Under the pieces are notes generated by a model. That model saw only the letters and a list, made by a program, of their open reading frames with translations. It made no database searches and was not told the origin of the DNA. A stretch of DNA of 38,640 nucleotides from a virus: IMG/VR virus record IMGVR_UViG_3300022200_000139, positions 1 to 38,640 of that record. One strand, written 5' to 3'. A program made the position numbers and the translations under genes. This document shows, one piece after another, positions 23,897-32,250 of this stretch. Numbering within the stretch: the stretch's first letter is position 1; each line of letters starts with the position of its first letter.

Positions 23897-24811
23897 ATGC
23901 GTCTAAGCGAGTTTACTAGTCCAATTAAACAAGAAGGTCTACGTGATCCCAAAGACAATCCTTGTTGGGACGGATACAAACCTGTAGGTACTAAAAAGAA
24001 GAATGGTAAGACCGTTCCTAATTGCGTTCCTGAAAATGCAGATGTTGAACTTGCTATCAAAGAACATATTAGATTAAATATTCCCTTTAGTGAATGCTTG
24101 TTTAGACCAGGCAGTGATGCCTTTTATGAATTCTATCAAACAGCCAAACGTATGTTTGTCGAAGGCAAGCTGGATGTTGACTGGCAGGATGCTGAATTAC
24201 TTGGCACAGACATTGGCGAATTCATTATGGTAGAGGGCGAGCGTGTTCCTCTTGATGTTCCTATTGAAGAGAGCGAATCAAAGCAAGGTGTGGCGGAAGG
24301 CTCTTTGGAAACAAACACACCAAACCCAGTTGTAGTAATACAAGATCTAAAAGGTAAAATTTTAGATAAAGTAAACTTATCTGTGGCTGCACAAAAATAT
24401 AAACTAGGTAACCCGCAAGATATAAAGAAACAATTGGCACATCAAAATTATACCACTATTGGAAATTATGTTGTGGTTGCTCCAATGACTGGCCAGCCAA
24501 ACGATGTCACAACACAGGACATGGCGGAAGCAGAGTATCAGGGCAAGGATGTGGATCTAAACTCTCCCAAGCGCGGCGGTCCTAAGAAGTTCTATGTATA
24601 TGTAAAGAATCCCAAGACTGGTAATGTTAAGAAAGTAACCTGGGGTGATACAACTGGACTAAAGATTAAGTCTGGCGATCCTGATCGTGTTCGCAGTTTC
24701 GTAGCTCGTCATAAGTGCAAGCAGGCTAATGATAAAACTACGGCAAGATACTGGGCATGCCGTACACCACGTTATAAATCACTGGGTGTTAAGGGCGGGG
24801 CCTGGTGGTAA
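23897..24811 (+). CDS. Multi-module marine-phage protein with Cys motifs
   Basis: The 304-residue protein starts MRLSEFTSPIKQE, like the N-terminal tags of its neighbours. Residues 14-43 carry a KDNPCWDGYKPVGTKKKNGK and CVPE motif pair, well known from marine T4-like phage proteins. A middle acidic part (50-125) and a beta module (PVVVIQDLKGKILDKVNL) follow. The C-terminus holds FYVYVKNPKTGNVKKVTWG, VRSFVARHKCKQA and TTARYWACRTPRYKS, a basic Cys-containing motif also repeated among marine phages. No Shine-Dalgarno is visible. A virion role is likely but unproven. The end overlaps a GTG-start cupin gene. Confidence 0.65.
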   Translation: MRLSEFTSPIKQEGLRDPKDNPCWDGYKPVGTKKKNGKTVPNCVPENADVELAIKEHIRLNIPFSECLFRPGSDAFYEFYQTAKRMFVEGKLDVDWQDAELLGTDIGEFIMVEGERVPLDVPIEESESKQGVAEGSLETNTPNPVVVIQDLKGKILDKVNLSVAAQKYKLGNPQDIKKQLAHQNYTTIGNYVVVAPMTGQPNDVTTQDMAEAEYQGKDVDLNSPKRGGPKKFYVYVKNPKTGNVKKVTWGDTTGLKIKSGDPDRVRSFVARHKCKQANDKTTARYWACRTPRYKSLGVKGGAWW

Positions 24812-25071
24812 AGCCCTATACAGAACAAGTAAATCACAATACAAGAATCCGTAAATTTTCTACACTAGTAGACGTTGACGACCTTGTCTGGCACAGGGAT
24901 GCCACCGACAGAGAAGTTCATGTGTTAGAAGGGCAGGGTTGGCGTTTTCAGTTAGATAACCAACTTCCTCGACAAATTGCTCCGGGCGATGTGATACACA
25001 TACCCCGAGAAACATACCATCGCGTTATAAAAGGTAAAACAAATCTTACTGTAAAAATTATAGATAAATAA
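24805..25071 (+). CDS. Small cupin-fold protein (GTG start)
   Basis: The 88-residue protein starts at GTG overlapping the previous stop. It has the cupin pattern: VWHRDATDREVHVLEGQGWRF (motif 1 with His/Asp/Glu), QIAPGDVIHIPRETYHRVIKG (motif 2, PGDxxxIPxxxxH). A single metal-binding cupin is expected. Such small cupins occur in marine phages with unknown substrate. No Shine-Dalgarno is obvious, so translation may depend on coupling. Confidence 0.7.
   Translation: MVKPYTEQVNHNTRIRKFSTLVDVDDLVWHRDATDREVHVLEGQGWRFQLDNQLPRQIAPGDVIHIPRETYHRVIKGKTNLTVKIIDK
25064..25070 (+). promoter_or_regulatory. Late-promoter-like ATAAATA
   Basis: ATAAATA overlaps the end of the cupin gene, 24 bases before the ATG at 25095. 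AAAGGA lies between, giving a conventional short leader. Confidence 0.5.
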
Positions 25072-25094
25072 TTCTGTTATAAAGGAATGTTACT

Positions 25095-25427
25095 ATGACT
25101 ATTGCATCGTATATACGTAAAACAATAAACATGCTAGAAGCAAGTAACATAGAGTATGTTGCTGGACGAGATTTTGACAAAGAAGAAGAAACAGTTGTAA
25201 ATGGTACTACTTATGCGCTAGGAAATACCAGGCACGAAGACAGCAACGTTAGCAAAAACGATTTTTCAATTTATAAAAAAGTAAGAGATGGGGGCTTCGA
25301 ATACAAGGATAAGTTTTATCCACAAGAATTCTATGTGGAAGTTGGAACACTGGATGTAAGTCCATATGCCAAACGGGATGAAGTACTTCAAGCATATAAT
25401 AAATGGCTAAAGACCAATAAAGGTTAA
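25095..25427 (+). CDS. Hypothetical protein
   Basis: The 110-residue protein is preceded by AAAGGA and a late-type motif. It is mixed alpha/beta with charged residues (RDFDKEEETVVNG, DFSIYKKVRDGGFEYKDKF), without a recognised motif. The N-terminal SYIRKTINMLEASN looks like a short tag as in neighbouring proteins. It precedes the TolQ/TolR-like genes. Confidence 0.6.
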   Translation: MTIASYIRKTINMLEASNIEYVAGRDFDKEEETVVNGTTYALGNTRHEDSNVSKNDFSIYKKVRDGGFEYKDKFYPQEFYVEVGTLDVSPYAKRDEVLQAYNKWLKTNKG

Positions 25428-25433
25428 TCTTGT

Positions 25434-25913
25434 ATGGAATTAAAAAAGATTTTTAATAATAGCCTTCTAAAATGGTGGATACAAGTTGTATGCTATGTTT
25501 TCGCCGGCGTGGTTGTATATGAATTAGGTTGGTGGCATGCATTATATAACGCGGACATTACAAAATTAAGTTTTGTAATACTGGGTCTATTTGTTTTATC
25601 TACGCTGCTAACAGGATATATTAGTAAAAACAATCAATTAAGAAATAGTAAACTTTCAGACTACGTTTGGTTTTCCAGCGAAACCATGGTAACCATTGGT
25701 ATGATTGGCACAGTTGCTGGTTTCCTTATGATGCTAGGAACAGCATTTACCTCATTGGATGTTTCTGACACAAAGAATATTCAAACAGCAATTGCAACCA
25801 TGGCAGTGGGAATGAGCACAGCATTGAGCACAACACTTATAGGGTTAATCTGTAGTGTGTTAATTAAATTTCAAATGTTGTTAGTAGAGAAGTCAGAAGA
25901 TGAGAAACCATGA
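25434..25913 (+). CDS. MotA/TolQ/ExbB-like proton channel protein
   Basis: The 159-residue protein has about four membrane segments: roughly 14-33, 45-63, 84-106 and 119-150. The signature lies in the last two: TMVTIGMIGTVAGFLMMLG (84-102) and TAIATMAVGMSTALSTTLIG (118-137), matching the TolQ/ExbB/MotA pattern of 'G(L)hGTVxG...F' and 'IaxGixxALxTTxxGL'. These proteins form pentameric proton channels that, with a TolR/MotB-type partner, act as rotary motors. It lacks a large cytoplasmic loop. It overlaps the next gene, the likely partner, by 14 bases. Confidence 0.72.
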   Translation: MELKKIFNNSLLKWWIQVVCYVFAGVVVYELGWWHALYNADITKLSFVILGLFVLSTLLTGYISKNNQLRNSKLSDYVWFSSETMVTIGMIGTVAGFLMMLGTAFTSLDVSDTKNIQTAIATMAVGMSTALSTTLIGLICSVLIKFQMLLVEKSEDEKP

Positions 25914-26562
25914 CAGATTTAAAAGTAGTTTTGGTTTTATTGATCTGCTGTTTAATCTACTAGTAGGATTTACATTCCTCTTTCTTTTAGCATTTATTTT
26001 AATAAATCCTGTCGCAAAGAAATTTGACTTTGATCCCAAGGCCGAATATCTAGTTATCATGACCTGGGATGACCAGAGCGCAAACGACATTGACTTATGG
26101 GTACAAGATAACAACAAGCATACGGTTAGTTTTAGATCAAAAGACGAGGGATTAATGAACCTCGACAGGGACGATCTAGGACTTCGCAATGACACAGCAA
26201 TGTTCGATGAGAGTAAACCAACTGTAATTGAAAAAGAACTAAACAGAGAAGTAGTATCTATTAGGAGCAGTGGTAATAGAACAATTCTGGTGACTGCACA
26301 TTGGTACAGCGCATTCCATGCAAAACAATTGAAAAAAGACAAACCTACCGAAAAGGTTACAGTGGAAATAATCCGTGTTAATCCTTATCAAGTTCTCAAG
26401 GTAAAAGAAGTAATACTAGAAAACGAAGGTGACGAAAAATTTATAGCCGAAATGACAATCAAAGACGATCAAGTCAGCTTTGATGAAACCAATAGACTAA
26501 TAGTTGCAAAAATTAAATCCCTTGATGGAGCAATGTTTAGAGAAAACAAGGGAGTGCCTTAA
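25900..26562 (+). CDS. TolR/ExbD/MotB-like single-TM partner with periplasmic beta domain
   Basis: The 220-residue protein has a short basic cytoplasmic tail, then one TM helix at about 13-36 (FIDLLFNLLVGFTFLFLLAFILIN) with Asp15 at the position of the proton-carrying Asp of TolR/MotB. The rest (40-220) is exported, with YLVIMTWDDQSANDIDLWVQDNN, a pattern seen in secreted beta domains (DxDLWV). There is no OmpA peptidoglycan-binding signature. Together with the upstream TolQ-like gene this makes a complete stator-like pair, resembling Tol/Exb/Mot or the ZorAB part of Zorya defence. Which of these it is functionally is unknown. Confidence 0.65.
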   Translation: MRNHDRFKSSFGFIDLLFNLLVGFTFLFLLAFILINPVAKKFDFDPKAEYLVIMTWDDQSANDIDLWVQDNNKHTVSFRSKDEGLMNLDRDDLGLRNDTAMFDESKPTVIEKELNREVVSIRSSGNRTILVTAHWYSAFHAKQLKKDKPTEKVTVEIIRVNPYQVLKVKEVILENEGDEKFIAEMTIKDDQVSFDETNRLIVAKIKSLDGAMFRENKGVP

Positions 26563-26564
26563 CC

Positions 26565-27053
26565 ATGATGATTGAGTTTAATATTACAACAAGTCAACTG
26601 GCAATTATCTGGATTTTTGCTGGAATTGTCTGCATGGTACCAATGTTTATTCAGCTGACCTGGAAAAAGTTTTTCATTGTTCCTCTTGTTTTTTTATCCG
26701 TCTATTTAAGTTTTGTAACCAATAAAGAGTTTTTAGGTACCCCGTTATATGAAAAACCACAAAAATTTGTTCACAAATATCACGAAATAACACTGGACAA
26801 TAATCAGAAATGGGTGACCATGTGGGCAATGGTAGATAACAAGGACAGACTTTATAAATTTCCCTATAACAAACAGATGGAACAGCAGTTAAAAAAAGCA
26901 AGAGAACGAGCAAGACAGGGTAGACCAACCCAAGGAGAATTTATCCCTAAAAATCCGGGAGAAAAAAATCCTACCGAAACCACCAAGGGCGGCGATTTGA
27001 AAATCTACGATTTCCCATTCCAAAAGATGTTTCCTAAAGATGCTGCAAATTAA
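26565..27053 (+). CDS. Two-TM protein, third member of the stator-like operon
   Basis: The 162-residue protein has two membrane helices, about 10-28 (SQLAIIWIFAGIVCMVPMF) and 35-52 (KFFIVPLVFLSVYLSFV), then a soluble part with a basic segment KKARERARQGRPTQGEF and a Pro/Lys-rich linker. I do not recognise a family. GGGAG upstream and its place directly behind the TolQ/TolR-like pair suggest it belongs to the same membrane complex. The 3' end overlaps the next gene by 14 bases. Confidence 0.65.
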   Translation: MMIEFNITTSQLAIIWIFAGIVCMVPMFIQLTWKKFFIVPLVFLSVYLSFVTNKEFLGTPLYEKPQKFVHKYHEITLDNNQKWVTMWAMVDNKDRLYKFPYNKQMEQQLKKARERARQGRPTQGEFIPKNPGEKNPTETTKGGDLKIYDFPFQKMFPKDAAN

Positions 27054-27666
27054 AAATGATACGTTAGAATCATTAGGTTATTACACTAATCCCTGCAACG
27101 AATTTAATCTGAGCAAAGATCCAACCTATCTAATGGCTCCAAATGGATTCAGTCTCACTGAGCTAGAAATAGAACTAGTACGTGCCAACAATGGTAAATT
27201 TTACAGTGAAACTGACCTAGCACAAAAAACAGATTGGTTCATACAAATACCTAATGAAAAAGAAGGGGTGGTAATGAATCATAGTTTTATGCTATATCGC
27301 AGAGCGTACAAGGATGCAGCCAGTGAACAATTATGGCGATTGGCCAAGGAAAATCCTAGAATACACAGAGTACTACAACAACGCCCAAGATGGGGGTTAG
27401 ACATAAGCATGGAATACATATTAGCAGATGGAACTATGTTTGAAATATTACACTGGGAGTATGATAGTGATCAATGGGAACCAATAGAGGATCTACGACA
27501 ACAATATGAACCAAAAATACTTTCAATTGATTGGGAGGATGGCGCAAAACAAATGTTAAAACGCAAAGACGAATGGCACCATTTATCCTGGTTTCCGCAA
27601 AGCAAATACAAATGTGAATACTTTGGTTTTGTGCCAGAAAATTTTGGACAAGTTTTGTGGAAATAA
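27040..27666 (+). CDS. Hypothetical phage protein
   Basis: The 208-residue protein starts within the 3' end of the previous gene. It is soluble, Trp-rich (HWEYDSDQWEPIED, RKDEWHHLSWFPQSKYK) and conserved-looking, but without a catalytic motif I recognise. Length and position next to the dsbA/polymerase promoter fit a common marine T4-like hypothetical protein. It ends just before a sigma70-type promoter. Confidence 0.65.
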   Translation: MLQIKNDTLESLGYYTNPCNEFNLSKDPTYLMAPNGFSLTELEIELVRANNGKFYSETDLAQKTDWFIQIPNEKEGVVMNHSFMLYRRAYKDAASEQLWRLAKENPRIHRVLQQRPRWGLDISMEYILADGTMFEILHWEYDSDQWEPIEDLRQQYEPKILSIDWEDGAKQMLKRKDEWHHLSWFPQSKYKCEYFGFVPENFGQVLWK

Positions 27667-27671
27667 AAAAA

Positions 27672-27700
27672 TTGACCTACCAAATATTTTTAAGTAATAT
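27672..27700 (+). promoter_or_regulatory. Sigma70-like promoter for dsbA-polymerase
   Basis: TTGACC (27672-27677), a 17-bp spacer and TAATAT (27695-27700) precede the gene at 27723. TATAAC at 27705-27710 is an alternative -10. The position fits early transcription of the replication genes. Confidence 0.5.
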
Positions 27701-27722
27701 TAGCTATAACATGGAGTAACAA

Positions 27723-27986
27723 ATGAGTAGCGATCGAGTTTTTAATCAAGAAGAAAAAGCCAAGCTAACCCAACTAATCAACGAAGGCCTCACAGTTATG
27801 CAGGAGATTGATGATCTCACCGAAGGCCTCAACGACACCGTAAAAGCGATTGCTGAAGAAATGCAGATTAAACCTGGTGTTCTTAAAAAAGCGGTACGCA
27901 CAGCATACAAGGCAGACTTTGCTCGTCACAGCGAAGATCTAGCAGAACTAGAAAATATTCTTGCTACGGTTGGTAAACTACAGTAA
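27723..27986 (+). CDS. dsbA: DsbA-like dsDNA-binding / late transcription accessory protein
   Basis: The 87-residue helical protein has the pattern of the T4-like DsbA family in marine phages: FNQEEKAKLTQLINEGL, DTVKAIAEEMQIKPGVLKKAV and YKADFARHSEDLAELENIL. T4 DsbA binds double-stranded DNA near late promoters and helps late transcription. GGAG six bases upstream of the ATG fixes the start. It lies immediately before the DNA polymerase. Identity is by pattern recall and length, so moderate confidence. Confidence 0.65.
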   Translation: MSSDRVFNQEEKAKLTQLINEGLTVMQEIDDLTEGLNDTVKAIAEEMQIKPGVLKKAVRTAYKADFARHSEDLAELENILATVGKLQ

Positions 27987-27995
27987 TATACTAGT

Positions 27996-30647
27996 ATGTC
28001 TTATGTAGACGCTTTCTTTGACAGAGATCACGACAAAATCTACATTGTAGAACGTATATCGGGACGCAGGGAATACAGAGAATTTCCTGCTAACTATGTA
28101 TTCTACTACAATGATCCGCGAGGTAAGTTTCGCACGATCTATGGTAATCCTGTAAATCGTTTTGCTACACGCAACGGCAAAGAATTCCATAAAGAAGTAA
28201 AAATGCATGGCAGCAAAGGAATTTGGGAAAGTGATATCAATCCCATATTCCGGTGCCTAGCTGAAAATTATCTAGGAGTTGATGCCCCTAAACTTCAAAC
28301 CGCGTTCTTTGACATTGAAGTTGACTTTGATCCGGAACGAGGATATTCAACTCCTGAAGATCCATTTAATGCAATTACAGCAATAAGCGTATATCTAGGC
28401 TGGTTAAACCAATTGGTAACACTGGCAATTCCTCCACGCAGCATGAGCATCGAAACTGCTAGAGAGACTGTGGCAGGTTTTGATAATACATTTTTGTTTG
28501 ATCGAGAAGAAGACCTGCTGGTAACTTTTTTAGATCTCATTGAAGATGCTGATATTTTAAGTGGTTGGAACTCAGAAGGCTACGATATTCCCTATACCAT
28601 ACAGAGAATTACCCGTGTACTCAGCAAAGATGATACAAGACGTTTCTGCTTATGGGGCCAATATCCCAAACAGCGAACATTTGAAAGATTTGGCGCACAA
28701 AATATTACGTTTGATTTAATTGGTAGACAACATCTAGATTACATGCAACTGTATCGTAAGTATACCTATCACGAAATGCACAGTTATAGTTTAGATGCTA
28801 TCGGTGAATATGAACTCAATGAACGCAAGGTTGCCTACGAAGGCACATTAGACCAATTGTATAATCAAGATTTTTATACATTTATTGATTACAACAGACA
28901 AGATACCATGCTGTTACACAAATTGGATGCTAAACTAAAATTTATTGATCTAGCCAACGAACTTGCTCACGCTAACACTGTGCTATTACCAACCACCATG
29001 GGCGCTGTAGCTGTTACAGAACAGGCCATTATCAACGAAGCGCACGAGAAAGGATTGGTTGTTCCTAATCGTAGAAATAGAGACGGTGAACCCACCACAG
29101 CCGCAGGTGCTTACGTTGCTTATCCAAAGAAAGGCCTGCACGAATGGATTGGCAGCATTGACTTAAACAGTCTATATCCCAGCGTTATCCGCGCGTTAAA
29201 CATGGCGCCGGAAACCATAGTCGGTCAGCTGAGACCAGTTATAACCGACCATGCCGTAAAAACTAAAATGGAAAAAGGAAGCTTTGCAGAAGCCTGGGAA
29301 GGCGAATTTGGAAGTAAAGAATATCAGGCTGTAATGAACATGGAGACTGGCACAGAAATTACCATTGACTGGGAGTCAGGTGACAGTGATACACTAAGCG
29401 CAGCAGATACATGGCGATTAATCTACGACAGCAATAAACCATGGATGCTCAGTGCCAATGGCACTATCATAACCTATGAAAAGAAGGGCGTGGTGCCGGG
29501 TTTGTTGGAACGATGGTATGCTGAACGCAAAGAGCTACAAGCAAAGATGCGAGAAAGCGAAGGCGAACAACGTGCTTTCTGGGACAAGCGACAGCTGGTT
29601 AAAAAAATTAACTTGAATAGTTTATATGGCGCTATTCTTAATCCAGGTTGTAGGTTCTTTGATCATCGTATTGGACAAAGCACTACACTCACCGGACGTT
29701 GTATTGCCAAACACATGGCAGCAAAAGTAAATGAACTCCTCACAGAAAAATATGACCATACTGGTGATTGTGTGATCTACGGCGATACAGATTCAGTTTA
29801 TTTTAGTGCGTGGCCGGTTATTCATGAGCAAGTTGAACAAAGCAGAATGTCCTGGGGTAAAGAAGAATGTATTAGACTCTATGACCAGATCGGCGAAGCG
29901 GTTAATGAAACCTTTGCTGCATTTATGGAACGTGCTTTCCATTGTCCGCGGAAGAATGGCGAAATCATTGCAGCAGCAAGAGAAATTGTTGCTACCAAAG
30001 GTCTTTATATTACCAAGAAACGGTATGCTGCACTGGTCATTGACACAGAAGGGTATCGAAGCGACACAGATGGCAAGCCCGGCAAAGTAAAAGCCATGGG
30101 CTTGGACCTAAAGCGCAGTGATACACCAAAAGTTATGCAGGATTTCCTCAGCGAAATATTGCTGGATGTGCTCACAGGCAAGAAGCAAGATCACATAATT
30201 GAACGCATCAAAGAATTCAAGCACGAATTTAAAAATAGGCCAGGCTGGGAAAAGGGTACTCCTAAACGTGTAAATAATTTGACCACATATACCGCCAAAG
30301 AAGATCGCGAAGGCAAGACAAACATGCCCGGGCATGTTAGAGCAGCAATGAATTGGAATTATCTGCGTAAACTTAACGGGGATAACTATAGCATGCAGAT
30401 AGTTGATGGTATGAAAACCATTGTATGTAAACTAAAAAACAATCCATTAGGCTATACCAGTGTTGGTTATCCCACAGACGAAACACATCTTCCTCGTTGG
30501 TTTAAAGAACTACCTTTTGATGATGACGCAATGGAAGATACTATTGTAGACCAAAAGATCGGTAATCTTCTCGAAGTTCTAGATTGGAACCTCAAAGAAA
30601 AAACGCAGACAAAAAACACGTTTGACAGTTTATTTACTTTTGAGTAA
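27996..30647 (+). CDS. 43: Family B DNA polymerase (gp43-like)
   Basis: The 883-residue protein is close to T4 gp43 (898). The 3'-5' exonuclease motifs are FFDIEVDFD (Asp106, Glu108), GWNSEGYDIPY (190-200) and YNRQDT (299-304). Polymerase motifs are SIDLNSLYPSVIR (motif A, 387-399), KKINLNSLYGA (motif B, 536-546) and YGDTDS (motif C, 595-600), with KKRYAAL downstream. It replicates the phage genome with the sliding clamp encoded nearby. The ATG lies nine bases after the dsbA stop with no Shine-Dalgarno; TAATAT 12-7 bases before the ATG could even act as a leaderless -10. The gene is intact. Confidence 0.97.
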   Translation: MSYVDAFFDRDHDKIYIVERISGRREYREFPANYVFYYNDPRGKFRTIYGNPVNRFATRNGKEFHKEVKMHGSKGIWESDINPIFRCLAENYLGVDAPKLQTAFFDIEVDFDPERGYSTPEDPFNAITAISVYLGWLNQLVTLAIPPRSMSIETARETVAGFDNTFLFDREEDLLVTFLDLIEDADILSGWNSEGYDIPYTIQRITRVLSKDDTRRFCLWGQYPKQRTFERFGAQNITFDLIGRQHLDYMQLYRKYTYHEMHSYSLDAIGEYELNERKVAYEGTLDQLYNQDFYTFIDYNRQDTMLLHKLDAKLKFIDLANELAHANTVLLPTTMGAVAVTEQAIINEAHEKGLVVPNRRNRDGEPTTAAGAYVAYPKKGLHEWIGSIDLNSLYPSVIRALNMAPETIVGQLRPVITDHAVKTKMEKGSFAEAWEGEFGSKEYQAVMNMETGTEITIDWESGDSDTLSAADTWRLIYDSNKPWMLSANGTIITYEKKGVVPGLLERWYAERKELQAKMRESEGEQRAFWDKRQLVKKINLNSLYGAILNPGCRFFDHRIGQSTTLTGRCIAKHMAAKVNELLTEKYDHTGDCVIYGDTDSVYFSAWPVIHEQVEQSRMSWGKEECIRLYDQIGEAVNETFAAFMERAFHCPRKNGEIIAAAREIVATKGLYITKKRYAALVIDTEGYRSDTDGKPGKVKAMGLDLKRSDTPKVMQDFLSEILLDVLTGKKQDHIIERIKEFKHEFKNRPGWEKGTPKRVNNLTTYTAKEDREGKTNMPGHVRAAMNWNYLRKLNGDNYSMQIVDGMKTIVCKLKNNPLGYTSVGYPTDETHLPRWFKELPFDDDAMEDTIVDQKIGNLLEVLDWNLKEKTQTKNTFDSLFTFE

Positions 30648-30656
30648 ACTACCCAC

Positions 30657-30663
30657 ATAAATA
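30657..30663 (+). promoter_or_regulatory. Late-promoter-like ATAAATA, leaderless geometry
   Basis: ATAAATA, then five bases (TCTGC), then the ATG at 30669, without Shine-Dalgarno. It matches the 6624, 16465 and 18808 arrangement. Confidence 0.6.
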
Positions 30664-30668
30664 TCTGC

Positions 30669-31754
30669 ATGAGCAGATTATACCATAGCCATAGTTTATT
30701 AGATGCGTTTAAAAGACGAATCGCCGAAATAAACATTGATCTATCATCAACAGTTTTAACGAACAAAACCGTGTTAAACGATCAACTTCAAAGATTTAAA
30801 TACAATAACCTTCATCAATCTTGTTTAGAAAATCTAGCATCAATTGAACACGCTGTTAATCTGTACAATGAAAATTTAAAAGAACTTAGCAACAAAATTA
30901 ACACGGACCTACGTAAGGTGGAACAACAAATAATTCAGCGTGATTACGATAGAACTGAAAACAGCAATGAGGACATTGAATATGTTCACAGGAATTCTTA
31001 TCTAAGCACTGATATCATTGAAAAATGCCAGGCTGTGATTAGATATTACACAACATGGCAGCATGCTAGTTTAGAAGTTAATCCAGGCGATGGCGTATTT
31101 TCAATAGAAATGAATGCCGCTGAGCCACAATACTGTATTGTCCAAAACAAGGACGTTGAGGCTGCGGTAAAAAGTAAGTTCAATGATTTTTATGCTAGAC
31201 GCCGGTTAAGGATATATAGCAGCATCACAGACGTTCCCGAATCCTGTGCTGGCATAGCAACCTGTATAAATTTATTTGAATATTTGCCATTGGATCCAAT
31301 TAAAGATATAGCCAAGCAAGTAATTACCTGCTTAAAACCCGGCGGCGTTTTCTTATCTACATATAATAACTGTGAACAAAGACGCAGTTTAGAAATGTTA
31401 GACAACGGATTTAGATGCTTAAACACTAAAGAAATAATGAGTAATCTACTCTACGGTGTAGGTTTTGATATAGTTGACACTGGATCTGTTAACGATGGTG
31501 CTTGGAGTTATATTATTGTTAAAAAGCCCGGTGATCTGTTTTCCGAAAAACTGTCAAGCCCCCAGGTTGGATTTATTACTATCTATGTTCCATATGCGGA
31601 TTGGCCCAGCGAACTACAGGAACTAGTGGAGGCAAAGAAAAGTAGGTCATCGGTTCAATGGAGGGGTGATGTTATGGCATATTATCAACCTGCGTGGAAC
31701 AATCTTAAACCCAGTGTACACAAATATATTGATGAATTCTATTTAATTAAATGA
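30669..31754 (+). CDS. SAM-methyltransferase-like protein
   Basis: The 361-residue protein has a helical N-terminal part (1-125) and a class I methyltransferase-like core from about residue 130. LEVNPGDGVFSIEM stands where the SAM-binding motif I (E-x-G-x-G-x-G) usually is, but with one Gly missing, and INLFEYLPLDPIKDI with CLKPGGVFLSTYNN matches the post-core strands. Substrate is unknown and the altered motif I leaves activity in doubt. It overlaps the next gene by four bases and is preceded by a leaderless-type late motif. Confidence 0.55.
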   Translation: MSRLYHSHSLLDAFKRRIAEINIDLSSTVLTNKTVLNDQLQRFKYNNLHQSCLENLASIEHAVNLYNENLKELSNKINTDLRKVEQQIIQRDYDRTENSNEDIEYVHRNSYLSTDIIEKCQAVIRYYTTWQHASLEVNPGDGVFSIEMNAAEPQYCIVQNKDVEAAVKSKFNDFYARRRLRIYSSITDVPESCAGIATCINLFEYLPLDPIKDIAKQVITCLKPGGVFLSTYNNCEQRRSLEMLDNGFRCLNTKEIMSNLLYGVGFDIVDTGSVNDGAWSYIIVKKPGDLFSEKLSSPQVGFITIYVPYADWPSELQELVEAKKSRSSVQWRGDVMAYYQPAWNNLKPSVHKYIDEFYLIK

Positions 31755-32185
31755 CCAGCCAAACTCGTAACTGTGGAACCTGTACAAGATGCTGCGAAGG
31801 CTGGCTTGATGGCGAAGCACATGGATATAAATTCTTTCCGGGAAGGCCCTGCCATTTTTTAAATCCTACCTCTCTGTGTACCATCTATGAACAAAGACCC
31901 AATTTATGTCAACAATACAACTGCGAATGGTTGCTGCGAGATTATTTTCCAGAGTGGATGAAGCCCGAACACAGTAATGTAATAGTGAGTTTACGCGATT
32001 CAAATGGATTTATATACTACTACGTTAGAGAGTGTGGTAAAATGATAGATAGTCGTGTACTAAGTTGGTTAGTGGATCATTGCCTTAGAGACAACAAAAA
32101 TATGGCATATCAGGTAAATGGTACTATGATGTTTGTGGGATCTGCGGAATTCATGAAAGCTTCTGAAAAATATAAAAAAGTTTAA
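31751..32185 (+). CDS. YkgJ-family Cys-cluster protein
   Basis: The 144-residue protein begins with RNCGTCTRCCEGW (Cys8, Cys11, Cys14, Cys15), then PCHFL, LCTIYEQRPNLCQQYNCEW, the CxxCxxCC...C...YxxRPxxCxxY pattern of the YkgJ zinc/iron-chelating family. It should bind an Fe-S cluster or zinc. The cellular role of the family is poorly known; some members sit with protein-modifying enzymes. It overlaps the methyltransferase-like gene (ATGA) and lies close to a radical SAM gene. Confidence 0.75.
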   Translation: MTSQTRNCGTCTRCCEGWLDGEAHGYKFFPGRPCHFLNPTSLCTIYEQRPNLCQQYNCEWLLRDYFPEWMKPEHSNVIVSLRDSNGFIYYYVRECGKMIDSRVLSWLVDHCLRDNKNMAYQVNGTMMFVGSAEFMKASEKYKKV

Positions 32186-32189
32186 TTTA

Positions 32190-32218
32190 TTGACTTAGCT
32201 AACTACTGTTTATATAAT
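32190..32218 (+). promoter_or_regulatory. Strong sigma70-like promoter for the sliding clamp
   Basis: TTGACT (32190-32195), a 17-bp spacer and a perfect TATAAT (32213-32218) sit in the 65-base gap before the clamp gene. AAGGA then supplies a conventional ribosome site. Confidence 0.8.
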
Positions 32219-32250
32219 TAGTGTAATCAATCAACAAAAGGATTTTTTCA

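Noticed and set aside
25893-26342. 149-codon minus-strand ORF opposite the TolR-like gene
   Set aside because: Antisense shadow of a gene with a clear TM helix and operon overlap.
27984-27995. TAATAT-ACTAGT-ATG as a leaderless promoter for the polymerase
   Set aside because: The spacing fits, but the -10 is poor, formed partly by the dsbA stop codon, and no -35 is seen; operon transcription explains expression.
29806-30090. 94-codon plus ORF inside the polymerase gene
   Set aside because: Out of frame within conserved polymerase palm sequence; Arg/Leu-rich shadow.
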